A stretch of DNA of 64,000 nt, from NCBI GenBank assembly GCA_004026145.2, contig CP034975.1, positions 22,792,111-22,856,110 on the forward strand. Direction: 5' to 3'. The DNA comes from Takifugu bimaculatus (lineage: Eukaryota > Chordata > Actinopteri > Tetraodontiformes > Tetraodontidae). A program made the position numbers and the translations under genes. The notes under the pieces were generated by a model. The model ran no database searches. It worked only from the letters and a program-made list of their open reading frames with translations, and was not told the DNA's origin. Shown here piece by piece: positions 48,801-60,135 of this stretch; within the stretch, counting starts at the first letter, position 1, and the number at the start of each line of letters is the position of its first letter.

Positions 48801-51800
48801 ATTGTGGATTCCATAAAGCACAGCTCACCTGTAGTTCAGCCATTCAGCGCGTTGAAAGGTATGAAAGTAGAAAAGGGGGGGGATCTTCCCAGCAAAGATC
48901 AATCAAATTAATTAAAAAGGGGAATAAAACTCTCAACTGAAGCAGAAAAATGGTGTCGAGACGCGACCTTAGAATTTGTGAATGGAATGTTGAGAGAGGT
49001 TCAATCTCAGATTCCAATTTAGACTCATGCATTTGTGCATTTTACACATCAAGCTCTAATATTTCACAGCAAATATAAAGATGTACATCAGCGCTGCCGT
49101 GGAGTCTTCTTCTATGTCGCTCTATGGGTCATAACGCGGCAGGTGAGTGACGAAACCACCAGGGTGACAGGACAGATGTTACACATGTTTCTCTCTCAAA
49201 TGGTTTTGCATCATTTCACACAAAACATGATTTTCTATAGAGGCAGAACCAACACATTCGAAAGAGCCATAAAAAGGACAAGCTAATATCAGCTACATGG
49301 CCGCCTGTTTCTCTGGCTTACTGGCTTAGTTCTGGTCCTGTGATGGCTCCTGCTTTGGGCTTTTAGAGGATATGAAGCAGCAACAATGAACTCAATCCAC
49401 ATTTCATCCAAGCTGCAAAAGAAATAAAACTTCTTAAAGCAGGGGGGCATTAAAGTGCACGCAGCAGTCTAATCAAAGACCAAAAGAAGAGAGTCGAGCA
49501 CCAGTGCAGCAGGTCAAAAGGAGCGTCATCAGCTTTGAGGCATACAGCAGCCAGTGATTGTTCACAGCGCAGATGTGATCGTCAGGTGGGATTCTGATGA
49601 GAAAGGGGCGGATGATCTGCGTGGCTTCAGGCATGTTCAGCTGATCGACACATGCACGCAACGTTGTTACAGGCTCAATAGGCAGCCAGTACTGTTTAAC
49701 ACACTTACTCACTCATTCCCATGCACATGTTCTGTTTGGTGCAGGTTACTGTGGGTTCAGGGTGCAGACCCACAGACAGGGCGTCATATGTCTGGTGTCC
49801 AACCTAAACTGTATCCCTGACCCGTCCAGGCTTCACTGGAGGACAAGGTAGGTTAAAATAAACTCATCTCTGTAAACAGGAGGAATTTCAAATTCATTTC
49901 CATTCTAGTGAATTCAGTATTAAGCACAAATTAATGTTCTATTCTATAAAACCTCTTTAGCAGTCAGTTTACCACTAAATATAATCTTCCTTCATCCAAG
50001 AGAAACCTTGTACCACAGTTGTGCTGTCTGGGACTGATTGTCCATCCAATAAAGGAGCGGGACATAAAAGCCTCCACTCTTAACGTGTTTAGCGCAACAA
50101 AACACAGGCAGCCCACCAGAAACCTTCTCAACCAGCCTTAAAAGTATTTCTAATTGAGAGAACTCAGTCCTGCAGACCTTCAGCACCAGAAGAAAATGTG
50201 TTAAGGCAAATAAATCTGGCCTGCCTGAGTGACGCTGCTCTCCTAACCCGGCCGCCCACTCCAGTCAAGAACTCTGGAGGATTTTTAGACGAGAACACAC
50301 GTGTGTCATAGTTCACCTAAAGAAATCACTGTGTCTTTTTCCATCAACATCAACTCCCACAAATGTCCATCACATGATCATTCCATGCAGATTTTCATGC
50401 TTATCCTCTCTGCTTTTCCTCCTTGGCCTGATAATTTCACAGGAAATGAAAACCTCTCCCAGTCGCTGACGGTGTGAGTGACCGGTCTGCGTCTGCCGTG
50501 ATGGACATGTGACCCATTCCCTCCTGTATTCCCGCCTCTCAGTGACTGCCAAGCTACTTTGCATGCGCACCATTTTAAAACTAGAGTTCTTAGCACATCA
50601 CCAACACCCATTTCTGTCAGAGCAGGTTTTTAATGGGGAGTTATGACTGATGTCAAAATAAAAGGGGCCGCGCAGATGCTGTGCTACGCTGCTAATGAAA
50701 CTAAGGCAGATAATCCAATACCGAGGTATTCAGAAACAGATCATGTTACTAATGGGCTTGGATATAAAATGGAGATTCCATCTAAGGAGGCCGACAGGAG
50801 CATTGCTGACAGGTATTTATGACTCACAAATGCAACGTGAGGAATACATCATTCACTGCAGGAGAGTCCTGGTTTGCATTTTATTAAAGCAACACCTTAA
50901 ACTCCAACGGGAGTCGAAACCTGGAGCGAAAATAGAGCAGCTCCGAGCTAAAACAGTGACAGGCTGTGGTGCTCATAAAGATGCCGGAGCGAATCATCTA
51001 ACTTTGAAAAAAAAATAAAAAATCTCGACGTTTTTCTGTGGATCCGTAACTGCGCCCGTACGAAATGGATGTGTAATTAGATCACGCGACCTCGTCTCCA
51101 CGCAGCTGTGAGTGATTATGAGATGCAGGGGGCTATAAAACAAAAAGGAAATTAATGTCATCACTCCAGAGGTGTTTTGCTTGGCACATATGAGAGCGAG
51201 TGCAGCGATCACCCAGAGCTGCCACATTATGTTCTACAAGCTCCGTCTGACTCTTGAAGGGGGGGGGGGGGGGCAGGCCGTGCTGCAGAACCGCCTGTGT
51301 GGAGGGTAGATGATGCTGTATAATTACCTTCATTTGATCCTGACAGTTCTGTGACAGCGGTTTGGTTTATTGATCCGACAAGATCACGCAGAGGGAACAA
51401 AAAGGCAGGAACATGTTCCCCTGCAGGACTTGTTAACCGACTGCTGTAATTTGAGATATTAAAGGAAAAGCTCTGAAACATCCAACTTCATGAAAGATAA
51501 ATCAGGTGAACAACGTCGTGTGCTGCATCTTCCAGGATAAAATCCTCCCATCACCAGAGTCCCACAACATCATCTGAACTTAAAGGGATAATTAGGTGTT
51601 TTGGGAAATATGTTTCTTTGATTTCTGGTGGAAAGCTTCTGGAGAAAATAAACACCCCAACTGGAGGCCGTGAGCGGATTCAGCTCAGCGCAGAGACAGC
51701 GAAGCTGTTTCCTGACGCTAACGATTATAAACGCTGCCTTACATCAGATATGTATATTAATATTGTAAATTATAAATATTGTATCGTGTATTAGCATGTC

Positions 51801-54108
51801 AACACCATCGCTTTGCAGAATGCAGTTGCCAGGCAACCAGTGGCGGCCATAAAGTTGTCCCCATCTTTCACAGGGAGGCTTAATAAGAACAGGAAGCCAA
51901 TGAGCAGAGAGAATCTTCAGCATCTTTCACAATTCTAGCGACCTGAAATCAGCTCAGAAGGACATTATTTCCTTTTAAAACAGGCCAATGTGGAAATGTC
52001 TCCAGTTTAGTTCCAGCGTCCATGCTTTCATCAAACACTGTTTTTGGTTTTTGCTGACAAATATGTCAATTGGATCAGATGGTTTCTGCCTCTGTTTGTA
52101 GTCAGGTGATGCACTAAACTGGGTTTTTACTCTTTAGAGCATCATTTTTCAAACCAGAACATTTAATTTCATTCGTCATGTGATTCTACTTTTACACAAG
52201 TTGGAAAAACGGTCCAAAGGGTAAAAGAAACCATTCACAAAAGAGTTTCTGAAAGTTTTTTCTGCACTTCTGGTGTTTCTTATTTTCTTATTCAAAGGAA
52301 TTTTGTAGATTTTGGGAAAGAAAAGCTTATTGAAAATTCTGCTTTTATTTCTTTAAACCTCAGCTTTGGTCCATATCTGATTTGATTTTGTTCTCTGCCC
52401 CTGAGGGAGGAAACAAGCCACATGGATTATAGGATCATAAGTTCAATTGTCTTTCATTATTTTGAGTGACGGCGGATGATGCCCTTTATCTTAGCAAAAC
52501 TCCCAGAATTCTCCGCAGTTTCGCCATTAGTGGCGTATCTCTGCCTTTCCAAAATGCCATCTAACTAAATATAAAGACCCGCCGCTGAATGTGAGGGTTC
52601 AAGCTCCCTGATTTCAAATCCGCTTTGTCTCTGATTGCGCAATCAGAGGTGAAAAGCAAGAGGACGGTTGCATTGCCTCAACTCATAAATGAGCATTTTT
52701 TGGCAAACAAAGCCAGCAATCAGCGTCTCCATGTTTCAAGTCCTGCATACGTGCAGGCAGAAGTGTGACTGACTCTTGACTCAAAAACACGTTTCTGCTA
52801 CCTTCACCATCTCAGGGCAGCTGTTATTCGACTAATTTTTACTGTAAATGTAGAAATAAATCACCTTGCTAACAGAACTAATAATATATGGAGAAAAAGC
52901 GTCTAACCTGAGGAAAGAAAGTAACCCCCCCTCCAGAGGAGCGCTCTTAGACTCTAAGACTTAGAGTAAATGGTGCCTGCCAGTTTTTGAAGTCCTTCTA
53001 ACCACTCAAGGTTATTTTTCAGCAGTTCACTCGTTGGTTACTGCGTTTCGTGCGCTCACATATTCCATGAGGAAATTGGGCTTTTGCTCCTCGTGCACAA
53101 GCAGAGTCTGCAGTCCCACTTTAAAGGATTTAAAGATCTTTCAGTCCACTTACAGACTTTACAGACAAGCTTTCTTTATTAATATCGACTATCAGAAAAT
53201 CCAATCCGTGCATGTTACACATTGATATCGGTGGATCGGATCACACTTACAAAGAGTGTCTGGAAATGTGAGAAATGAAGGATCCCGTTCAGATGCAAAC
53301 ACCTCTGAGTACGGGGATTCTGTAAGATGTAAAGATGTGAGTGCGGACAATTCATTCTGATAAGGGCGCCATCTCAAAAAGCACTCACACGGCCTCCGTG
53401 CGGCCCCTCTCCACCACCCTCCTCTCCTCCATATTTCCATATTTTATTCATAAGAATTTTTTTCTCTCCTCAAATAAAAGGCACATTGCTATCTTGTATT
53501 TTCATAAAGAGTCCAGGTTGTGGCCAGCTCCTGTTACCAAGTGAAACAAATCACATAATTAAAAAGAAATGAGCTGACAGAATCAATGCGAGCCACTTCA
53601 AACGTGGTGATACGCCTCTCCTGAGAGAACAACAGGCAGCCTGTAAACAAGGCTGCAACGAGTTTGCAATGCAGACGGTGGGAAGCTAATGGATCACTGA
53701 AAAGAACCAAGAATATTGTAGCTGCAGATATTGTGATGGAGGTGAAAAATCTCTATTAGAGGTAGGTTGAAAACCTCCCCGCTAATCTCAAATAGATTAC
53801 AATGGCCAACATTCATCACGTCACCAACGGTTCAAATCAGCGAGCTTGAGAACATTCGTCATTAAGAAAACGGCGATCTCTTGGAGAACACAATGAGAGC
53901 TGCTTGTGCGTCCCTGAGGATTCACACGTGAGGTCTGATTGTGTTTCCATCCTCAGGTAAACAGACTGGCAGCTGTTCATCAGTCATGCCAGGCTGCATC
54001 TCATTGCTCTAATTAAAATCTAATCGCACCCTTAATCATATCCAAACACGTGCGGCTTTCTGGAATCTATGTAATGTCAGCTAGAGAGTCACTAGTGAGC
54101 CACGGTGA

Positions 54109-54139
<31 letters not shown>

Positions 54140-54867
54140 AAACCCTCACATTCCTACATTCCTATGTTTGTGGGGACATAACCCCTTACCCAGCTCCTTA
54201 CGCTAACAGTGACCATCCCAACCATCCTCTTACCCTCGCCTAACCTCAACCTTCACACCGCGTCCTGAACTCGCAAACAGTCCTCTGAAGCTGTGGGGCC
54301 CAGCAAAATGGCCCCGCTTTGCAAGTAGAACGGATGTAATAAATGTGAGGACACCAACACACACGCTTGTAAACTGAATATTGAAAGTGTATAAAACTTA
54401 AGTGTGTAGGCAAAAGCAAATTTATAAAACTACATACAAGAAAAAAAAAATCCTCATTCAAAAAGCCTCATTCACTAATGGGGCTCTTTTCAAAACCCAT
54501 GGAACATGTTTTATTATTTTACAGCTTAATTAAAGCATTATTAATAATTAGTTTCTGAATTCAGTTCCTTATTTGTAATTACTTTATAGCAGAAGAGAAA
54601 AGAACTGACAGTTTAAAGCGTATAATTAGAATATTCTTCAAAATAAACAACAAACCTCCCGGTTGAAAGCACAATGAGGAAAGGGCAGCGAGAATTTATT
54701 AAAATGCAGATATTGTTTATTTTAGTGCCTCTGAGATGACTCATATGAGCTACAGCAGGAATAATTCAAGCCTCACATCAATATTAATCATGAGATGAAG
54801 TGAATAAACATATAAGTTCTGAGGGCATTTGGTCAAGGAACACGGAAAACCTGTTCATCTCTATATA

Positions 54868-54908
<41 letters not shown>

Positions 54909-57868
54909 CTGGAAAACAAGGTAATTATTTTTCATGCCACAGAATTGTCAAAAAAGGTGTGGATAAGGGAAATCAAGGACTTTTGCTGTGTGGCTAGATT
55001 AACGTGGACCTCCAAGCCTGCAGTAAAGCAGGGACGTGATGCCGCTCTGACTGGATCTGTCATGACACCTCTGCTTCATTTGGGCTTAGAACGGCCATTG
55101 ACCCATATGATTCATATAATATACCATTGCGACAGCTGATTGTAGCCATGCACGATTCACTTCTTCTTCTTCTACATACGGCTCTTCCCCTCAGCGCTCG
55201 CTGATTCTCTGCTTCCTCTTACCAAGGAATAAGGAATAAATACAACTTCCTAAAGCATAAGATGAAGGACTGGAAATGTAGGAAATTGCAATTGTTCAGT
55301 TGAACATTTAGCTGATATCCGGTGCTGAACATGGCTGCAGAAGCTTACGCTCCCTGTATTATATTCTTCTCTCCTTCAAACCCAGGATTTCCTGCAGAGA
55401 AAAGTTTATTTTCCTGGTGCTGTTGACAGCATCACTGTACACTGGATCACCTAGGTTACCAGTTTCCTCAGTGAACGCATTTGTCTACCTGGTCGGACAG
55501 GAAACCCTGATGGACCGTCGGTCTTGTAGGACTGGGTTACTAAATAAGTCAAATGCCGGTGGCCTGCAGCGTGCACCATTCTCCCGATATAAGATACAGA
55601 ATCCCAGTTGGAAGGAAGTGGGTATATTTATTTGAACCTGAGGTGGATGCAGAGGAAATCCATTAAACCCGCCTGTTTACTGTTTATGCCACATCCTTGC
55701 CCACTAAATCCATAAAAACTGCCCTGTGCCGGGCCTGATTCAGCCAGCACGGACACAAGCACAAATTCAACACCCTCCTCTCACTCACAGCTCAGGGAAG
55801 CACGGCTCTGTGGGGGAAAGCCACTTGTGTCCGCAATTAAACCTCTACAGCAAATGAGCATTATAATGAGCATTAATGTCATCACCTAAAGATTTACAGT
55901 CGGCATTTAGTTTATACAGAAAAACTGTCACATGACCGACGGGAGTCTCTGCAGAAGGAGAATAAATGTTGCTGAATGGCTGAAATACAGAAATTCAGCT
56001 GAAATTCAGCTTTTTTTTTTTTTAAAGAGAATGAATTTAAAATGACCCACAGTAAAAATAGCAAATCATTTCAGCAAAGGTAACCAGTAGGTGGACTTGG
56101 CCGCCCCATTCATGTGTGGGATCCTTGCGCTCCTCAAAAAAAAAAAAAAATCCCAGCTGAGGTGAAGCGATGACCCGTAAATGTCCGTGGGTGTAAATCT
56201 GAGAACTGAGAGAAAACTGGAGATCTCACTGAACTCGGGGCGTCCCCTCCTGCAGCCCAAACGCCTCTAAACAGAGAGGATTTCTACATGAGTCCATCAG
56301 AAGTGAAGCAGACTGATGGGCTAACTCAGCCAATTGGATTGATGGATGAATATTGTCAGTATCCAGTCACAGGAGTGTGGTCAGTGCTGGTGTAAGTGTC
56401 GGAGTTCTAGTTATCATAGTTGACAGGTGACATTTTTCTGCCTTTTACCAGATGTTATAACAAGAACAAGAAGTTATAACAAATACCAGCATCAGCGCTG
56501 ACGCCTCTGGAAGGTTGACATTTTCTAGCTAACAGTAGCGACGAGATGATGCGACTCTCCACTTCACACACTCAAAATTGATTACAAAACAGCAACAATC
56601 TGAGACTTGAGACAAAAAGAAATGCAACTTTCCTTCTAGCACAGCCTCAGAACATGCACGTAGAGCATCCAGGCTAGCAGGCACGCCCAGCTGGAATGTC
56701 CTTGCCCTTCCTTTTTCGGGGGGGGGATAAGGGTAACGCATTTCTCAATATGTCCCACGACAGACACACTGCAACTGAGGCGTCCTGGGCTTGTTGAACA
56801 TAAGCACGGGGGAAGTGAGGCCACCGAGGCATTCAGGTCACCATAAATCATCTGTGAATCTGATCTGCTCCCACATAAACATCAGGGAATGCATGTGTCC
56901 ATGCCAACACCGTATAGCTCTCCCCTACTCTCCTGCCTCTGCACGCAGACTGTGGGCCAGACAGGATCATCTTGGTGTCCTCTATCATTGTGATTAGTTT
57001 CACATCTTTTTTTGGATGTTGCAGGAGAAGTTTAAAGTAATCAGGGAATTATGGGCCTTGTGCATCCACTGCTGCTTGTTGTTGTGGTTTACTGGTCCCA
57101 GCAGTTTCTTCCAGTCATACCAGAGTGTTAAATTTAGCTGGTTGTGTCAAAGTGCCAAATACACTGAAATGCTGATGAAGAGGGGAGACTAAGAAGTCAA
57201 GCACACCAAGTTTAGTTTAGACTATCAAACCTTTGTCGGCTTTTTTTCCCCTTTTGTAATTGCTACTCTTGAACACAGACCCTACGTCAATGCTTTCCTG
57301 AACTGAGTTTCCACTGCTTTACTCTTTGCTCTCCCCAATATGCAGTTTTCCCTATAATATTAATCTCAGTGTAGACCAACAGGAGCGCAGAATTCTGCAA
57401 AATTATCTATCTTTAATGCAGAACAGTGCTAATACAAGAAAAAGAGACAGGTTCTGGTCGAAGGTTCTGCTTAAAGTGACTGGAACTGAGGTCAAAACAC
57501 GATGCAACATAACAGCTGATGCAACCTCTGAAAAGGTTCATGTCATGATGCATGTGCACCATATTTGGACCCAAATCTATCCAGGTTATTTAGCACTGAT
57601 AATGTAGGTTTAATCCATGATCCTTCTGTTGTGAACTGGAGTTACTGGGCACTATTCTGTGAACCTCTGCAGTGAACACAGGTTTAACTTTGTTCCGGAC
57701 CTTCACTGGTGCAACATTCCCAGCCCAGGATACTGTTGCCACAGGAACTGGACAGTGTGGATTTCCAACAACCCTTGACAGCTACATGGTTAGCCCAAAA
57801 CAAAGCAAAACTCTCCCGACCCACATTTGGAACTGACTTGGGAGCAAAAATAAACATAATTACAGCTT

Positions 57869-57962
<94 letters not shown>

Positions 57963-59796
57963 GGTTTAGCTCCCTGGAGGGGAAGTGATTTCAGTCCCTT
58001 GGTCAAAACATTTTCCCCGACTTTGTTTGCCGCTGACGAACTGATGATGATTGGAAATAGAACGTCTGGATTTGTGTGTGAGACGCACCGATGTAGAGGT
58101 TCCACTCCGGATCCAGATCGGCTTGATTTGCCAGGCAGCCCTTCATGACATTCAGGCAGTAGTTCTTACAGGCTTTAACGGCCGGCATGCCCTGACAGAA
58201 CGGGCAGTACATCATCTTGGTCAATGCTCGGATACACGCTGGTGTGCTGCTGACCTGCAGGGATAAAAGCGTAACAACAAGCATGAGCAGCTAAACTGTC
58301 ATTTCCCCTTTACTTTTTCACACAAGTGCAACTAATTATTTAAAACCCAAGTGTTCTAAGCTAAGTGGCTTCATCTGAATAGATTTTAGCACCCAATTTA
58401 ACGTGATCATTTAATCATTTCAACGATACCAGGAGTGACATTTCTGCTTCCACCAGGTTTTACACGTGGCCTCTTAAGCCGCAATAATGAGCATGGCTGT
58501 CACCTAGAGCTCGGTGTCTTATTTCATAGCTTTTGCGTCCGATCCCCCTCCGATGATGAGTGGACACCCAGGAGCTGGAAGGGCTGCATTCTCAGACGCA
58601 TGACCCAGATCTCAGGAGACACTGAAATGTCAGGAGGTGCAGCTGAGACAGGTCGGCTCGTAAGAAGCTACAAGTGTAACTCAGTAAAGCTCCTGGGTGG
58701 CCGCCTTTAAACCCACCCCGCCTTGTTCGGGCTGGTGGGATACGTTGACTGAGTGCACTGTAACTCACCAGAACCACAGTTCCATTGTCTTCTGCTTATA
58801 TACTTTGTCGCCAACCCAGTCGAGGTTATATCAAGTATATCAAGTGGGGAAAAGAAGCTGTTGTCTTGTGAGTTCCTCAGCCCTGTTTTACCTCCTGCTC
58901 CTCCGTGCAGCACCGTTGTTGCTGAGTGTGTCTAACCCTGAGCCTTCGCCTTAGTACTTCTCCTTTAATCTTACCAGATCAAACCTAACACGCACTCCCA
59001 GGGTAGTCAGATATACAGCAGGAGCATAGAATGCTAAGGATACAGCCTGATTAATGGCTTCACTAGTCTACAGTAGGTGAGCTAATATTAGTGGTGTAGA
59101 TGGAGTAATAAACACCTAAGGGAGACTCTTTTTCTTTCTCTCTGTTTTCGTTGTCAGAGATTTTCTCTGGCTCAACCCACATATCATTTGACACTGTTTT
59201 CTAGACAGACCCAAACTTCCCGAGGTCACGTAGCAAAGAGAGAACACATTAGTCAGAAAAGCATCTGGGAGGAACTTGTTTGCAGGCGAAGATACGTACA
59301 CGCTGCCGAAACAATAGACAAGACCTCTGGCTCCTGTGTCTCTGCGTGGGGAGAAGGCGGGGAGGGAGCCAATAAATCTTTATTTTATCATATTGACCAC
59401 ATACCTTGGACACTCTCTGAGCCACCTCGCGGCCTACAGACAGCCCCTGGACGAATGTGCGTGCGGCGATGAACGCTCGGGTAACCTGAGACTTCAGCTT
59501 CTTGGGCACGTCTCCAAAAGGCTTGAGCTGGTCGGTGTACTTACTGATACACTCCAGATAGTCCTCAGTGATGACATACTGGGAGTTGAGCAGCGTGAAC
59601 ATACGCTCCAGCAGCCGCGACCAAAAGTCATTAAGCATTTCCTCCAGGTTAACGTTCCCTCCTGTGTAATAGCGTTTCAGCTCGGCAAACAGGTTCTCAA
59701 AGACCTCAGAGTTCTGCATGTAAGGTTTGCCATAAGTCCTCACAAACATCTCGTTTAGGGACCGCTCTGTGTTCTCCAGTAACTCCAGGAAGAATT
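28832..59796 (-). CDS. gpc6: Glypican-6, last seven coding exons (5' end outside window)
   Basis: In transcript order the exons are 59796-59405, 58254-58089, 44953-44823, 44288-44145, 30349-30213, 29363-29188 and 29043-28832. All are GT..AG and in phase, and give 451 residues. Human GPC6 has 555, so about 105 N-terminal residues (exons 1-2, with the signal peptide) are missing and must lie past position 64000. Glypicans are GPI-anchored heparan sulfate proteoglycans that modulate Wnt, Hedgehog and FGF signalling at the cell surface. Visible features are [31 protein letters not shown] Cys-rich motifs (here [18 protein letters not shown]), an RSTR convertase-type site, a SGSGSGSGC glycosaminoglycan-attachment stretch, and a hydrophobic C-terminal GPI signal. 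Sequence and linkage to DCT favour GPC6 over GPC4. Teleosts have gpc6a and gpc6b, and I suspect gpc6a from linkage only. Confidence 0.94.
29188..29363 (-). CDS. gpc6: gpc6 penultimate exon
   Basis: Encodes [19 protein letters not shown], then [19 protein letters not shown] and [13 protein letters not shown]. These are near-identical to human GPC6. Donor TCAA|GTGAGC, and the 3' intron is only 144 bp. Confidence 0.95.
29568..29596 (+). repeat. Second copy of a 29-bp sequence found in the telomeric hairpin
   Basis: Identical over 29 bp to 28032-28060 (begins TTAGAATTTTG, ends TTTTACACCC). It lies in the gpc6 intron at 29364-30212 and has no telomeric repeats around it. A 29-bp perfect match is not expected by chance. 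Confidence 0.9.
29860..29897. repeat. (CA)n microsatellite
   Basis: Perfect CA array of about 38 bp in the short gpc6 intron. Confidence 0.97.
30213..30349 (-). CDS. gpc6: gpc6 exon encoding the [15 protein letters not shown] segment
   Basis: Encodes [19 protein letters not shown], then [14 protein letters not shown], 45 codons plus two bases. It matches human GPC6 (VTDIKEKLKLSKKVW and the ECWNGH region). Acceptor CTTTAG, donor GGCAG|GTAGGT. It lies in a short frame that simple ORF scans miss. Confidence 0.93.
31800..32250. promoter_or_regulatory. Candidate conserved non-coding element in gpc6 intron
   Basis: Repeat-free sequence with CTCATTACAATCAG, GACAACGTTCTCATTAAAAATC, GGATTACGATTATC, GATCACATTAAAGG and CTTTAATCACAG motifs. 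It resembles developmental enhancers. The target could be gpc6 or the neighbouring sox21b. Composition-based. Confidence 0.25.
37705..37935 (-). mobile_element. Degenerate tRNA-derived SINE-like relic
   Basis: The plus strand shows TTGCTCAAGGATACTTCAGC-type sequence and then AGATTTGAACT (37879-37889). Read on the minus strand, the latter is a B-box-like AGTTCAAATCT as in tRNA promoters. This arrangement recurs widely in teleost genomes. The copy is diverged and its borders are approximate. Confidence 0.4.
40810..41060. promoter_or_regulatory. Candidate conserved non-coding element in gpc6 intron
   Basis: Repeat-free stretch with AAATTCATCTTGAAGC, AATGTCAAATTAGAAAC and CAGGCAATTAAACAG cores and a SOX-like CTCATTGAGCC. 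Composition-based only. Confidence 0.22.
41538..41681 (-). mobile_element. Diverged fish SINE relic, reverse orientation
   Basis: The order is GTAGGAGGAAGTC, AGGAGGAAACCGCAGGGAT, GGAGAACATGCAAGGTCCAC, CATCATGCTGTGAGGA and CCGCCGTGCTGCC. This matches, in reverse, the body of a very abundant teleost tRNA-derived SINE family (the DANA/mermaid/HE1 type, which has GTGTGGAGTTTGCATGTTCTCC on its sense strand). The copy is short and mutated. The family assignment is from memory. Confidence 0.55.
44145..44288 (-). CDS. gpc6: gpc6 exon with RSTR convertase-type motif
   Basis: Encodes exactly 48 codons: [19 protein letters not shown], then [19 protein letters not shown] and TSLDRL. Human GPC6 reads RSAR at the RSTR position. 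This is the region where glypicans can be cut into two disulfide-linked chains. Donor CTG|GTAAGG. Confidence 0.95.
44823..44953 (-). CDS. gpc6: gpc6 exon: [18 protein letters not shown]
   Basis: Encodes (D)[38 protein letters not shown] and EVSYR, nearly identical to human GPC6. Acceptor TTTTGACAG, donor TACAGG|GTATGT. Confidence 0.96.
45612..45710. repeat. (ATCC)n microsatellite, about 99 bp, near-perfect
   Basis: About 25 uninterrupted CCAT units. It directly adjoins the interspersed repeat relic that follows, as is typical for teleost repeats with a GGAT/ATCC tail. Confidence 0.97.
45735..45890 (+). mobile_element. Diverged teleost interspersed repeat next to the ATCC array
   Basis: CAGGGTCATGTGGGGGCTGG, ACCTACCCATTCACTGGGTG, CAATCAACCTACTG and TTTTTGGACCG are recognisable, mutated forms of a repeat seen throughout teleost genomes (CAGGGTCGCGGGGGGCTGGA .. 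CAATTAACCTAAC .. TTTGGACTG). A CA microsatellite (45799-45828) interrupts it. I cannot fix the family name. Confidence 0.5.
46320..46640. promoter_or_regulatory. Candidate conserved non-coding element in gpc6 intron
   Basis: Repeat-free, with GCTCATTAATAACGC, CCATTACTTTCAATTAACGCC, GAGTTAATTGATATTG and CTTCATTACTCTG cores. Homeodomain-rich and without coding potential. Composition-based. Confidence 0.28.
47050..47096. repeat. Imperfect (CA)n microsatellite
   Basis: CA array interrupted by CG and AG dinucleotides. Confidence 0.93.
53560..54060. promoter_or_regulatory. Candidate conserved non-coding block in gpc6 intron
   Basis: A complex, repeat-free stretch with CACATAATTAAAAAG, GCTAATCTCAAATAG, ACATTCGTCATTAAG, TCTAATTAAAATCTAATCG and CCTTAATCATATCC motifs. 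No frame. Composition-based. Confidence 0.27.
54114..54375. mobile_element. Fish dispersed repeat of the GTGGGGACA type, flanked by CA microsatellite
   Basis: After the CA array (54114-54139) come TTTGTGGGGACATAACCCC, TTACCCTCGCCTAACCTCAA and CTCTGAAGCTGTGGGGCC, then AATGTGAGGACACCAACACA. I recognise this order from a repeat common in teleosts (GTGGGGACAT .. CTAACCCTAACC .. GTGAGGACC .. CACACAC). Borders are approximate and the family name is unknown to me. Confidence 0.45.
54480..54830. promoter_or_regulatory. Candidate conserved non-coding element in gpc6 intron
   Basis: Very rich in TAAT/ATTA cores: TTACAGCTTAATTAAAGC, ATTATTAATAATTAG, TGTAATTACTTTATAG and GTATAATTAGAATATTC. The sequence is still complex, with no frame and no repeats. 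It resembles the block at 18000-18430. Confidence 0.33.
54871..54906. repeat. (TG)n microsatellite
   Basis: Perfect 36-bp GT array. Confidence 0.97.
57870..57961. repeat. (AG)n microsatellite, about 91 bp
   Basis: An uninterrupted AG array about 128 bp downstream (minus-strand sense) of the Cys-rich gpc6 exon at 58089. It is the longest pure dinucleotide array in the window. Read on the transcribed strand it is a CT (polypyrimidine) tract inside the intron. Confidence 0.98.
58089..58254 (-). CDS. gpc6: gpc6 Cys-rich exon
   Basis: Encodes [20 protein letters not shown], then [19 protein letters not shown] and EWNLYI. Six cysteines here belong to the conserved glypican set. Acceptor CCCTGCAG, donor ATCG|GTGCGT. 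Confidence 0.96.
59405..59796 (-). CDS. gpc6: gpc6 large core-domain exon (first in window)
   Basis: 130 codons: [20 protein letters not shown] through [18 protein letters not shown] and AQRVSK. This is the alpha-helical glypican core. The exon begins in phase 2 (AA completing a Glu codon), so an upstream coding exon is required. None is recognisable between 59797 and 64000. Acceptor CTCCTCCAG, donor TCCAAG|GTATGT. Confidence 0.96.
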
Positions 59797-60017
59797 CTGG
59801 AGGAGGAAAGAAAGAAAGAAGGAAGCATCATTTCTGGTTATTTGTTTTTCTCTGCATTTGTTCAGTTTTGTTTTGCACTTGGCTCCTCCATATGGCCGTC
59901 ATATTCAAAACACTAATTAATCCTTCAATAAATGTTTAAAGCAAAAATATATTTCCTCGGTTTGCCATGTGGCTAGTCTGCAAGGCGCCTTCTGTTTGAT
60001 TCATGATGCTCAAGAAA

Positions 60018-60135
60018 GGCCGTGCGTGTGTGTGTGTGCTGTGATGGACCGCTGACCTGTCCCAATGTGACTGCTGGGACAGACTCTGGCACCTGTGACC
60101 CTGATTGGGACGTCAACAGAAAATGGATGGACGGT
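60018..60135 (-). mobile_element. Diverged teleost repeat ending in an AAAATGGATGG tail
   Basis: GTGCTGTGATGGACCGCTGA, CCTGTCCCAATGTGA, ACTGCTGGGACAGACTCTGG and AGAAAATGGATGGACGG are mutated forms of a repeat common across teleosts. It appears to be the opposite orientation of the relic at 45735-45890, and its GGAT tail is the seed of ATCC arrays. Confidence 0.5.

Larger units (their letters stand above)
44954..58088 (-). other. gpc6: gpc6 large intron (13.1 kb)
   Basis: No gene is supported. Contents include an ATCC microsatellite plus interspersed repeat (45612-45890), CA/TG microsatellites (45799-45828, 46087-46108, 47050-47096, 47441-47461, 54114-54139, 54871-54906), a 17-G run near 51260, a GTGGGGACA-type fish repeat (54114-54375) and a long AG array (57870-57961). 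CNE-like blocks lie near 46320-46640, 53560-54060 and 54480-54830. Confidence 0.6.

Noticed and set aside
57860..58105. Frame with a long SLSLSL repeat next to a gpc6 exon
   Set aside because: Translation of the AG microsatellite in the wrong frame for gpc6.
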